The notes: generated from the letters alone by a model not told the origin. Numbered from the stretch's first letter, positions 1-6,966 are shown. The stretch: 9,659 bases of DNA from Chitinophagia bacterium (GCA_010021705.1 RGMU01000046.1:1-9659), one strand, 5' to 3'. Numbers and translations are program-made.

Positions 1-173
1 CATAACGCAGATATTACAATTAATTAACGCATGGTAATTGATTGTCATAAAGCGAAATATCAAAAATATACGTACATTTACTGCCAAATAGTTATTAGGG
101 TGCCATTGAAATATCACGCGCAGCTTTCATTACTTTCAACTATAAACCTCGCTATCAAATTTATAGATAAAAT
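1..173. other. Non-coding leader upstream of asnB
   Basis: AT-rich stretch with no convincing coding frame on either strand. It should hold the promoter of the asparagine synthetase gene, but I find no good TAnnTTTG element on the plus strand. The first three bases are CAT, which read leftward would be ATG, so a divergent gene could start exactly at the window edge. Three bases cannot support a gene call. I see no convincing inverted repeat or riboswitch. Confidence 0.5.
61..68 (-). promoter_or_regulatory. Possible leftward -7 element (TATTTTTG)
   Basis: On the minus strand these bases read TATTTTTG, a perfect match to the Bacteroidota -7 consensus TAnnTTTG. A TTTG lies upstream on the same strand (plus 85-88), with 16 bases between the two elements. 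That is slightly shorter than the spacing I recall for this promoter class. It would drive leftward transcription toward a possible ATG at 3-1. The sequence is AT-rich, so a chance match is quite possible. Confidence 0.2.
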
Positions 174-1970
174 ATGTGTGGAATAGCCTGTTATTTTGGT
201 AACGACGCTATTGCGGGTGAAAAATACCTGCAATATGCCGACAAAGCCATTGCACATAGAGGTCCTGACGGTTCGGGTGCTTCTGCACTGCCGGGTGTAG
301 CTTTATTACATCGTAGGCTGTCTATTGTTGAGCTATCGCCTTTAGGCAATCAGCCAATGGAGTCGTCTTGGCTAAGAACACGGTTCTTGCCCCGCCATGA
401 ATTTAGAGGTACATCAGACACCGAAACCATTATAGAACTTTTTAGCCAACGGCAGGAAGAAATGTTCCAATATATGGTAGGAATGTGGGCAATAGTAATT
501 TGGGATAAGGTAGCTAAAAAAATATTGATTAGCCGCGATAGGTTTGGGCAAAAACCTGTTTATACCCGCAGAACACCACAAGGCGAATGGCTGATTTGCA
601 GCGAAATAAAACCATTGTTAAATGGATTAGATAATATAAAATTGAATGCTACTGCCATAGCAGAGTATTTAGCATTAGGGAATTATGAACATTTAGACAA
701 TCAGCAAACTTTTTATAAAGACATTCACCACTTTCCGCAAGGGTGCTATGCTTGGGTGGCACAAGGTGATAGAACAATACATTATACGCAGTATTGGCAG
801 TTGCCGTATGTAGCACCTAAAGATAAAATACCGTGCACCAAAGAAGTGATGAGCCACCTCCACAACTTAATAGTAGAGGGGGTATTGTCGCAAACTATGG
901 CTGATGTACCCATAGGATTAACGCTATCGGGAGGGATAGATTCTTCTATTGTAGCCGGTATTTTAGCAGCCTATTATGATAAAGAGATACATATATTCAC
1001 CGCACAGTCGCACAATAGCTTATACGATGAGTCTAAATATGTAGATGCCGTTGTAAAGCGTTTTAACAGTAAAAATCTGTTTGTTCACCGTAAAAACTTG
1101 CAAGAGCTATCTATTAAAAATGACTTGGAACGCTATATAGGCTATCAGGAAGAACCCTTTGGCGACCCGTCTATTTTGGCACATGGCTTTTTAATGAGTA
1201 TGGCTGCCGAAGCAGGTATAAAAGTGGTGCTTAACGGGCAAGGTGCCGATGAAATGTTTTTTGGCTATAACAATATGAACCATGCCATATTGATACAGCA
1301 ACTGCGCTCTTTTCAAATTAAAGGTAGCATAAGTAGCCTTGTGCAAATGAAGCTCGGCAAGCGTTACTTTTTAAGAATGCTATTGCTTTCGCTGATGCCG
1401 GGATTGGAAAAAGCTATACGCACCGGCTCGCGCCAAAAAAGGAGAAGCCACTTAACATCTGCTTTGCTTCATAATGTGGACGATTCTACTATAAAACTTG
1501 CCCGATATGACAATTTTTATAGCGTTTGGGCTGAAAGTGTATATGGAGTACACTTACCCCACCTTGTACATTATGACGACCGTAATGGTATGGCCTATAG
1601 CCTTGAAGGGCGTATGCCTTTCCTTGACCACCGCATAGCGGAATACATTGCCGGTGTGCGCCCCGAAGACTTTTTAAAGCAAGGGCTTAGAAAATATATA
1701 TTGCGCGAAACCTGCAAGCAATACCTACCTGATATTGTCTATAAGCGTACCGATAAGATAGCCTTTTATACACCCCTTATTGATACCCTAATAAGGGAAA
1801 AACAATGGGTGATTGACCAATATAAGCACGCTAATTTTATCACAGACTCTCACAAGTCAAAAAACATTGGCTTATTGCAGCAAGATAACATAGATATAAA
1901 CGATGCGTTGCACATCTTTAGGCAACTATCCGTGTTACTTTGGCAAAAACGCTTTAATGTTTCGCTTTAG
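174..1970 (+). CDS. asnB: Asparagine synthetase (glutamine-hydrolysing) family protein with a damaged glutaminase domain
   Basis: The family makes asparagine from aspartate, ATP and glutamine in the cytoplasm; relatives also amidate surface sugars. The start is fixed because the N-terminal nucleophile Cys2 must follow Met (MCGI). The class II glutaminase domain shows AHRGPDG (27-33), HRRLSI (46-51) and SDTE (81-84). The synthetase domain has the pyrophosphate loop SGGIDSS (252-258), NGQGADE (354-360) and, later, MAYSLEGRMPFLDHR. Between QPM (60-62) and LR (67-68) there are only four residues. Aligned with my memory of E. coli AsnB, about 16 residues are missing, including the NGEIYN motif whose Asn-Gly forms the oxyanion hole. 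The frame is kept. Gln356 sits where E. coli AsnB has Glu348. The 598-residue length fits a normal protein minus that segment. The synthetase half looks intact, so ammonia-dependent activity remains possible. The gene converges on aspS with 7 bases between. Family assignment is firm; the substrate is not. Confidence 0.9.
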   Translation: MCGIACYFGNDAIAGEKYLQYADKAIAHRGPDGSGASALPGVALLHRRLSIVELSPLGNQPMESSWLRTRFLPRHEFRGTSDTETIIELFSQRQEEMFQYMVGMWAIVIWDKVAKKILISRDRFGQKPVYTRRTPQGEWLICSEIKPLLNGLDNIKLNATAIAEYLALGNYEHLDNQQTFYKDIHHFPQGCYAWVAQGDRTIHYTQYWQLPYVAPKDKIPCTKEVMSHLHNLIVEGVLSQTMADVPIGLTLSGGIDSSIVAGILAAYYDKEIHIFTAQSHNSLYDESKYVDAVVKRFNSKNLFVHRKNLQELSIKNDLERYIGYQEEPFGDPSILAHGFLMSMAAEAGIKVVLNGQGADEMFFGYNNMNHAILIQQLRSFQIKGSISSLVQMKLGKRYFLRMLLLSLMPGLEKAIRTGSRQKRRSHLTSALLHNVDDSTIKLARYDNFYSVWAESVYGVHLPHLVHYDDRNGMAYSLEGRMPFLDHRIAEYIAGVRPEDFLKQGLRKYILRETCKQYLPDIVYKRTDKIAFYTPLIDTLIREKQWVIDQYKHANFITDSHKSKNIGLLQQDNIDINDALHIFRQLSVLLWQKRFNVSL

Positions 1971-1977
1971 ACACAGC

Positions 1978-3780
1978 CTATTCTGCCAACTTAATCGAGA
2001 TTTCTTTTAGTTGTGCCTCATCAATGGCACTTGGTGCGTCTAACATCATATCGCGCCCTGCATTGTTTTTAGGAAAGGCAATAAAGTCTCTTATTGTCTC
2101 TTGCCCGCCCATTAAGGCGCACAGCCTGTCAAAGCCAAAAGCAATGCCCCCGTGTGGCGGTGCACCGTATTCAAACGCACCTAACAAAAAGCCAAATTTC
2201 TCCTGCGCTTCTTCGGCACTCAGCCCTAATGCTGCAAACATTTGCTCCTGAATATTCCGTTGAAATATTCTTATAGAACCACCACCTATTTCCGTGCCGT
2301 TTAGCACAAGGTCGTAGGCATTTGCCTTAATGCTATCATATTGGCTTCTATCGTTTAATAAATGCAGTTGCTCCGGCTTGGGTGCGGTAAATGGGTGGTG
2401 TTTAGCCATATAAGAGTCGCTTTCTGCATCGTATTCAAACAACGGAAAGTCTATCACCCATAGAGGCTTATAATCATTGGGATTGCGGTAGCCCAAGCGT
2501 GCACCCATTTCTAACCTAAGCTCGCTCATGGCTTTACGCGTTTTATCTTCCTTGCCTGCTAATATTAACAAAATATCACCCGGGTTGGCTTTACATACAG
2601 TGGCTATGGCTTTTAGTTGCTCTTCATTATAGAATTTGTCTATACTGCTTTTCAGCGAACCATCGGCATTATACTTAATAAATATTAGCCCGGTCATGCC
2701 TATTTGGGGGCGTTTAATCCACTCGGTTAGCTCGTCCGTTTGCTTGCGGGAATATTCTGCTCCATTGGGCACGGCAATGGCTAAGATTGTTTCCGCGTCT
2801 GCAAATAACTTAAAAGCATTAGCGTATATGCCGTTTTCCGTTAATAAATGTTGCTTAGTAAGCGGTGTTTTAAGGCTAACTATTTGCATTCCAAAGCGAA
2901 TATCCGGCTTGTCATTGCCATAGTATAGCATTGCGTAATCGTATGTAATGCGGGGCATGGCATCCGTAAATTCTATGCCCTTTATTGCCTTAAAAACGTG
3001 TTTAAACAACCCTTCAAACACCTGTAAAATATCCTCTTGCTCCACATAAGCCATTTCGCAGTCTATTTGCGTAAACTCCGGCTGTCTGTCGGCACGTAGG
3101 TCTTCATCTCTAAAGCATTTAACTATTTGATAATATCTGTCATAGCCGCTTACCATTAGCAGTTGTTTAAACGTTTGCGGGCTTTGTGGCAGGGCATAAA
3201 ACTGTTTGGGGTTCATGCGGGAGGGTACTACAAAGTCGCGCGCTCCCTCCGGCGTGGATTTTATTAAATAAGGGGTCTCTATTTCCCAAAATCCTAAGCT
3301 ATCTAAATAGTTGCGTACACTTCTGTTCACCTTATAGCGTAGCTCCAAATTGTTTTTCAGAGTGTTGCGTCTAAGGTCAAGGTAGCGGTATTTCATTCTT
3401 AACTCTTCGCCTCCGTCTGTGTTATCTTCAATGGTAAAAGGCGGTGTTTGTGCTGCATTCAGCACTTCATATTCAGATACTTCTATTTCTATGTCGCCGG
3501 TAGCTATTTTAGGGTTTTTGTTGCTACGTTCCCTTACTATCCCCTTAACCTTAATCACGTATTCACGCCCCACTTTGGCGGTATCTAACCGGGTAGTAAG
3601 GGTTTCATTAAATAACAGCTGCGTAATGCCATAGCGGTCTCTAAGGTCAATAAAAGTAATGCTGCCAAACTTTCTTACCGTTTGCACCCAACCCGATAAT
3701 ATAACCGCTGTGCCGGCATCTGATATGCTTAATTGCCCACAATGGTGGCTTCTGTATATATTGCTTGATATGCTGTTCAT
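1978..3780 (-). CDS. aspS: Aspartyl-tRNA synthetase (bacterial type)
   Basis: Charges tRNA-Asp with aspartate in the cytoplasm; class II synthetase. Counting from the ATG at 3780 (600 residues), the N-terminal OB-fold that binds the anticodon contains GSITFIDLRDRYG. Next come KYRYLDLRR, the loop TPEGARDFVVPSR, and motif 2 around FRDEDLRADRQPEFTQID (about 223-240). The bacterial-specific GAD insertion spans roughly 285-410. Then come GTEIGGGSIRI and motif 3 GIAFGFDRL (about 545-553). All expected blocks are present and the length is normal. I chose ATG 3780 over an upstream in-frame TTG at 3792, because the ATG leaves a short, family-like leader before the YRSHHCGQL start. It is the last gene of the leftward block, 27 bases after ribH. 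Whether it charges tRNA-Asn as well cannot be settled from the sequence alone. Confidence 0.97.
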   Translation of the reverse strand: MNSISSNIYRSHHCGQLSISDAGTAVILSGWVQTVRKFGSITFIDLRDRYGITQLLFNETLTTRLDTAKVGREYVIKVKGIVRERSNKNPKIATGDIEIEVSEYEVLNAAQTPPFTIEDNTDGGEELRMKYRYLDLRRNTLKNNLELRYKVNRSVRNYLDSLGFWEIETPYLIKSTPEGARDFVVPSRMNPKQFYALPQSPQTFKQLLMVSGYDRYYQIVKCFRDEDLRADRQPEFTQIDCEMAYVEQEDILQVFEGLFKHVFKAIKGIEFTDAMPRITYDYAMLYYGNDKPDIRFGMQIVSLKTPLTKQHLLTENGIYANAFKLFADAETILAIAVPNGAEYSRKQTDELTEWIKRPQIGMTGLIFIKYNADGSLKSSIDKFYNEEQLKAIATVCKANPGDILLILAGKEDKTRKAMSELRLEMGARLGYRNPNDYKPLWVIDFPLFEYDAESDSYMAKHHPFTAPKPEQLHLLNDRSQYDSIKANAYDLVLNGTEIGGGSIRIFQRNIQEQMFAALGLSAEEAQEKFGFLLGAFEYGAPPHGGIAFGFDRLCALMGGQETIRDFIAFPKNNAGRDMMLDAPSAIDEAQLKEISIKLAE

Positions 3781-3807
3781 AAACGGCTGCAAGTTAATGA
3801 TAGTTTT

Positions 3808-4293
3808 TTATAAGGAACGTTTCATATCCACTAAATGCAGGGCTGTATAGGCTGCTTCTTGCCCTTTATGCCCATGCGTACCGCCTAATCTTTCCCATGC
3901 CTGCGCTTCACTATCTAAGGTTAACACGCCAAAAACAGTGGCAACGGGCAAGCTAAGATTTAGTTGCGTTATACCGTTTACCACGCCCTGACACACATAG
4001 TCAAAATGAGGCGTACCGCCCTTTATTACTGCCCCAAAAGCTATCATAACATCAGGCTCTTGGCTTGTATTTTTCAATGCCTCCCATACGCTTTTGCAGC
4101 AATATGGTATTTCAAATGCTCCCGGTGCTATGGCTTCCTTTACAATAGCCACGTTATACTGTTCTAAAACAGCTTTACACCCTGCCATTAACTCCGCTAT
4201 GATAGCATCATTCCACAGCGTGCTTATGATGGCAACCTTTGCATTACGGATGTTTTTTTGCTCTATATTTTGTAAAGTACGATGTAAAGACAT
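3808..4293 (-). CDS. ribH: 6,7-dimethyl-8-ribityllumazine synthase
   Basis: Catalyses the penultimate step of riboflavin synthesis, joining the ribitylamino-pyrimidinedione to 3,4-dihydroxy-2-butanone 4-phosphate. Family enzymes assemble into pentamers or 60-subunit shells in the cytoplasm. The 161-residue length is typical. Visible motifs are the aromatic substrate-stacking site W27-N28, PGAFEIP (57-63), FGAVIKGGTPHFDYV (86-100) carrying the catalytic-type His96, FGVLT (121-125), and the phosphate-binding end with Arg135 and Lys143 in GGTHGHKG. The ATG at 4293 gives an N-terminus of normal length. The gene starts 15 bases after the lptC stop and is followed by aspS, so it is probably cotranscribed. 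No other riboflavin genes are in the window, and no FMN riboswitch is seen. Confidence 0.97.
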   Translation of the reverse strand: MSLHRTLQNIEQKNIRNAKVAIISTLWNDAIIAELMAGCKAVLEQYNVAIVKEAIAPGAFEIPYCCKSVWEALKNTSQEPDVMIAFGAVIKGGTPHFDYVCQGVVNGITQLNLSLPVATVFGVLTLDSEAQAWERLGGTHGHKGQEAAYTALHLVDMKRSL

Positions 4294-4308
4294 AGCCTGA
4301 CAACACTA

Positions 4309-4863
4309 TTAATTAGGAATTTCTTTTTTGTTAACCTGCACTATTCCCGTAGGATTAAGAATTTTATACCAAGTGAAATCTTGATTGGCTTCTAATCCTT
4401 TGCCGTATAGTAGCTCTTTGCCGGTGTTAATGGTAACCTCTTTATCGGTATAAAAGCGCGATTTTTCTTGCTGCCATTCTAATGCTTCGGTGGTTAGTTT
4501 TTCTCCTTTTACACTCATAATGGCAACATTGCCCCACACTTTGGCATTGCCGTCTTTGTCATAATAGCGGCAACTGTCGGCAGTGAGTACATTATCTAAT
4601 GTTCCACTATCGTTATAAAACTCAATTTTTATGTCCTTATGCAAGTCGGTACAAGGGGCAGTAATTTTGCTATATTTTATATATTCTTTGGCATACAAGC
4701 GGGCACTTATTTTCCCCTTTTTGCTAAAGATAACCATAATATTAGTAGCCTTGTCATATTTGGCATTATCTCCGGTAAGTAGCTTTATTTGCGCAGGGTC
4801 GTTGTGGCAACTCAATATGCAAAGTATGCTTAGCAAGCAAAATAAATAGATAAATGGCTTCAT
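4309..4863 (-). CDS. lptC: LPS export lipoprotein LptC (LptC-related)
   Basis: LptC-family proteins hand lipopolysaccharide from the inner-membrane LptBFG transporter to the periplasmic LptA-type bridge. From the ATG at 4863 the product has 184 residues. It opens with a lipoprotein signal (Lys2, hydrophobic 3-17) ending in ILSC with Cys19 as the lipidated residue, as expected of the Bacteroidota form; E. coli LptC instead has a membrane anchor. The rest is the repetitive beta-jellyroll pattern of the family: a GKISARLYA strand, TADSCRYYDKDGNAKVWGNV, TEALEWQQEKSRFYTD, then GLEANQDFTWYKI and PTGIVQV near the end. In-frame starts at 4881 and 4908 also exist and would overlap the upstream gene. 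I preferred 4863 because it gives a classic signal peptide, lies just after the upstream stop, and has an AAGG about ten bases upstream. The gene lies between the barrel gene and ribH. Confidence 0.85.
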   Translation of the reverse strand: MKPFIYLFCLLSILCILSCHNDPAQIKLLTGDNAKYDKATNIMVIFSKKGKISARLYAKEYIKYSKITAPCTDLHKDIKIEFYNDSGTLDNVLTADSCRYYDKDGNAKVWGNVAIMSVKGEKLTTEALEWQQEKSRFYTDKEVTINTGKELLYGKGLEANQDFTWYKILNPTGIVQVNKKEIPN

Positions 4864-4873
4864 AAGGCTAACC

Positions 4874-5740
4874 TTATTCATATTTTTGGGCAACAAACCA
4901 CCTTTCATTAAAGGAAAATCCTAACCCTAAGCGAAAATAGCTGTGCTGTGCCAACCCATTGGTTTTAACGCCTAAGCTACCAAAGTCTAATGAGGCATGA
5001 ATACGGCTGTGAGAACGGGTAGAGCGTTTGTAAGGGAAGCTACCCCCTACCGTAACACCATAGTAAGGCAAAGAAGTGCTACCTATTTGTATATAGTCTT
5101 TACCATAATATGCGCCTATGCGGTAGGTTACGCGTGAAAAATAGCCTTTCAGGTCTGCAATATTAGGTGTATAAGCAGCACCAACACTAAAACGATAAGC
5201 ATTGTTAGCAATGTTCTGGGTAAAATTACTGTCCGGTTGGCTGGAAAAGCCACTCCAATTACCATAAGAATAATCAAGCCCTACTACATATTTTTCGCCT
5301 TTTGTTAGCACAGCACCTATACTCATAGTCATTGGCATTTTTAATTTGCCTAAGCGTTCATCGGCTCTGTATGTGGTGTCATTGGCTATGGTATCACCAA
5401 AATTATAAATCGATACTTCATAATAATTTAGGGTTTGTTTAAGATTTTGCCCTAAAGCAAAAGTGGCTCCTAAAGTGATGAAAGACACAGAATCTTTTAG
5501 GGGAATGTGGTATTGCATACCGGCTTTCCAATATAAACCGCCTATGCGGGTATAGCGGGCAAACTGTGCTTGATAGGCTTTGTTGGTTGCGGCTGTATCT
5601 ATGGGCAATACGGAAGTAAAGTTGCGATAGTTGCCAAACAGATAGCCGAAGTTTATTCCGATGCTCCAGTTCCGATTTCTGTATGACAGCCCTGTATGGG
5701 CATAAGACAAGCCCCCGTCTCCGGCATAAGACCTTATCAC
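4874..5740 (-). CDS. C-terminal fragment of the split outer-membrane barrel protein
   Basis: This is the 288-residue 3' part, read from a GTG at 5740 that is probably not a real start, since the same frame continues meaningfully upstream to about 5806. It contains YAGDGGLSYAHTGLSYRN, SIGINFGYLFGNY, many amphipathic strands with aromatic ends, and the terminal strand FNERWFVAQKYE. Without the signal peptide in the other frame it could not be exported. It is best treated as part of the broken gene. Confidence 0.6.
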   Translation of the reverse strand: MIRSYAGDGGLSYAHTGLSYRNRNWSIGINFGYLFGNYRNFTSVLPIDTAATNKAYQAQFARYTRIGGLYWKAGMQYHIPLKDSVSFITLGATFALGQNLKQTLNYYEVSIYNFGDTIANDTTYRADERLGKLKMPMTMSIGAVLTKGEKYVVGLDYSYGNWSGFSSQPDSNFTQNIANNAYRFSVGAAYTPNIADLKGYFSRVTYRIGAYYGKDYIQIGSTSLPYYGVTVGGSFPYKRSTRSHSRIHASLDFGSLGVKTNGLAQHSYFRLGLGFSFNERWFVAQKYE

Positions 5741-5745
5741 ATTGC

Positions 5746-6153
5746 CTATGGGCGAAGCAGGACTCCGTAAAGTATCGGCAAGGGCATAATAAGTGCGGGA
5801 AAATGACCTAAAGAAGAGGTTGCAGATTGGTATTTAGCACCCGCAGCGGTTGTTATAGTGCGCGTGCTACCTGCCATTCCTCCTTCAAAAGTGGTGATGG
5901 ATAGCTGGCTGTAGGTAGCCGGGTTATCAGGGTTTAACAAATAGTTGTCGTTCCATGCCGAAGTTATGCTCCCCATGGCTTTTAATGGCGTATTATTGCC
6001 ATTCCATAGTTCACCAACGCCATATTTGGAATAGGGATTATTTTCTTTAAGAGAAGTAGGGTTGCTAACTGAAGACGTTTGTGCCATAGCACAGTTAAAA
6101 AACAGTAAGCATAAAATAAGAACTACTACCGGCTTAATGGGCAGATGGTACAT
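5746..6153 (-). CDS. N-terminal fragment of the split outer-membrane barrel protein
   Basis: This is the 135-residue 5' half of the interrupted gene. It holds a Sec signal peptide (Lys7, hydrophobic 8-21, Ala-X-Ala at 22-24) and the conserved mature N-terminus. It would not make a barrel by itself. Its last 15 or so residues, after SSLGHF, are probably out-of-frame translation. ATG at 6153 is the only sensible start. Confidence 0.6.
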   Translation of the reverse strand: MYHLPIKPVVVLILCLLFFNCAMAQTSSVSNPTSLKENNPYSKYGVGELWNGNNTPLKAMGSITSAWNDNYLLNPDNPATYSQLSITTFEGGMAGSTRTITTAAGAKYQSATSSLGHFPALIMPLPILYGVLLRP

Positions 6154-6877
6154 TGTGGTCTAAAATAATGTTTAATCCCTTCAAAAGCAGGTCAGGGTCG
6201 GCAAATATCTTACTTTTCAGCTTGCCTGCCAAAAAAGGAGCGTCTCCACCGGTTAATATCGCGTTAAAATCAGGGTATTTGCTCTCATAAGACTGTATAA
6301 TGCCGTCAACTTCGGCTAAAAGCCCGTTCCATGCACCACTTTGAAGGCAAGATACTGTATCATAGCCTATCAAGGGTGAGTCTATTTCTAATTCGGCAAG
6401 TGGTAGTTTACTTGTTAGCTGATTCATGGCTTGCAGGCGCATTTTTAGACCCGGAGAAATAGCACCGCCTCTGAATGTTTGTGTATTGGTTACAAAATTA
6501 TACGTTATGCATGTGCCGGCACATATCACAAGGCTATTTTTGCCGGGGTGCAATATACCCGCTGCACTCACTAAGGCTAAGCGGTCTGCTCCCAAAGTTT
6601 CCGGGCTGGAATAAGCATTGCGAATGGGTGTTTTTGTTGTTCCGGTTACTGTAAAGTAATGGGGCACATATTGCTTTAACAAATCTTCTACTTGGTATGG
6701 GTGCTCTATCACAGAGCATAGCACCGCAACATTAGGACGATAATCATCTAATAGCTTTTTGATAAAAAAAGAATAATTATGCTCTGAATAAACCACAGTT
6801 TTTATGTGTGTTTTATTATCAAAGATACCTGCCTTTAAGTTTGTGTTTCCCCAGTCTATGCAAAGTTTAACCGACAT
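6134..6877 (-). CDS. coaX: Type III pantothenate kinase
   Basis: Phosphorylates pantothenate, the first step of coenzyme A synthesis, in the cytoplasm. Family members need a monovalent cation and are not inhibited by CoA. From ATG 6877 the protein has 247 residues, normal for CoaX. The ASKHA-fold motifs are the phosphate loop DWGNTN (8-13), PETLGADRLA (92-101) with the catalytic-type Asp98, AGTCITYN (120-127), FRGGAISPGLKMR (135-147), LPL (158-160) and the adenosine-side LTGGDA (208-213). In the third motif the usual pattern is Asp-x-Gly-Thr-x-x-Thr-x-Asp. Here the two Asp positions are Cys119 and Asn127. The in-frame ATG at 6949 was rejected because the extra residues do not belong to the family and would run to the far side of the spacer. 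The stop lies 20 bases inside the barrel gene. coaX is probably the first gene of the leftward operon. Confidence 0.9.
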   Translation of the reverse strand: MSVKLCIDWGNTNLKAGIFDNKTHIKTVVYSEHNYSFFIKKLLDDYRPNVAVLCSVIEHPYQVEDLLKQYVPHYFTVTGTTKTPIRNAYSSPETLGADRLALVSAAGILHPGKNSLVICAGTCITYNFVTNTQTFRGGAISPGLKMRLQAMNQLTSKLPLAELEIDSPLIGYDTVSCLQSGAWNGLLAEVDGIIQSYESKYPDFNAILTGGDAPFLAGKLKSKIFADPDLLLKGLNIILDHNVPSAH

Positions 6878-6966
6878 AATCAAGCGCAAAATTGTAATTG
6901 GGAGCAATATACTACTAATTCTGCTTATTTTTCTACTTTTTGGCAACACTTGCCTACATTTGCTTC
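6878..6966. other. Divergent spacer between coaX and surE
   Basis: This 89-base AT-rich spacer must carry the start signals for both the leftward coaX block and surE. On the plus strand there is a perfect TAnnTTTG at 6955-6962. On the minus strand I find only a one-mismatch form (CAATTTTG) close to the coaX start, without a well-spaced TTG. I see no strong inverted repeat that would suggest an operator. Confidence 0.5.
6955..6962 (+). promoter_or_regulatory. Candidate Bacteroidota -7 element for surE (TACATTTG)
   Basis: Perfect match to TAnnTTTG in the correct orientation, only four bases upstream of the surE ATG. If it is used, the transcript would begin at or next to the start codon, giving a leaderless mRNA. 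There is no TTG at the usual 17-23-base spacing upstream; the nearest TTTG (6939-6942) is only 12 bases away. This keeps confidence low. Confidence 0.35.

Larger units (their letters stand above)
4874..6153 (-). pseudogene. Outer-membrane beta-barrel protein gene interrupted by a frame change
   Basis: Two adjacent reading frames together make one protein of an uncharacterised Bacteroidota outer-membrane barrel family, as I recall it. The first part (6153 to 5746) has a signal peptide with likely cleavage at AMA|Q (24/25), then NPYSKYGVGE, NPDNPATYS and TTFEGG. It stops after SSLGHFPALIMPLP. The second frame, open from 5833 and shifted by -1, reads SFSRTYYALADTLRSP, then IGNVIRSYAGDGGLSYAH, then alternating beta-strands ending in NERWFVAQKYE, a typical C-terminal barrel strand with an aromatic residue. 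Neither half is complete alone. Relatives, from memory, have about 18-25 residues between LGHF and PFSRTYY that are absent here, suggesting a small deletion of 3n+1 bases near 5797-5806. A sequencing or assembly indel is the main alternative. The gene overlaps the end of coaX by 20 bases and precedes lptC. Confidence 0.7.

Noticed and set aside
73..80. TACATTTA as a plus-strand asnB promoter element
   Set aside because: The final G of TAnnTTTG is missing and no TTG lies at suitable spacing upstream.
1971..1977. Bidirectional terminator between the convergent asnB and aspS
   Set aside because: Only seven bases separate the stop codons, and no inverted repeat is visible across the junction.
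2024..3634. Several plus-strand open frames of 60-95 codons inside aspS
   Set aside because: They are antisense shadows of a fully conserved gene, with low-complexity, non-family translations.
3781..3792. TTG start for aspS
   Set aside because: An ATG four codons downstream gives a normal N-terminus; the extra residues have no family support.
5797..5806. TTTTCCC as a slippery site for programmed -1 frameshifting joining the two barrel fragments
   Set aside because: The shift direction is right, but CCC re-pairing to TCC is poor, I see no obvious downstream stimulatory structure, and roughly 18-25 family residues would still be missing. A deletion or indel explains the data better.
6940..6966. 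Upstream ATG for surE and the matching 6949 start for coaX
   Set aside because: Both extensions fall outside the conserved N-termini (ILLTNDDG and CIDWGNT) and would make the divergent genes overlap, leaving no promoter space.
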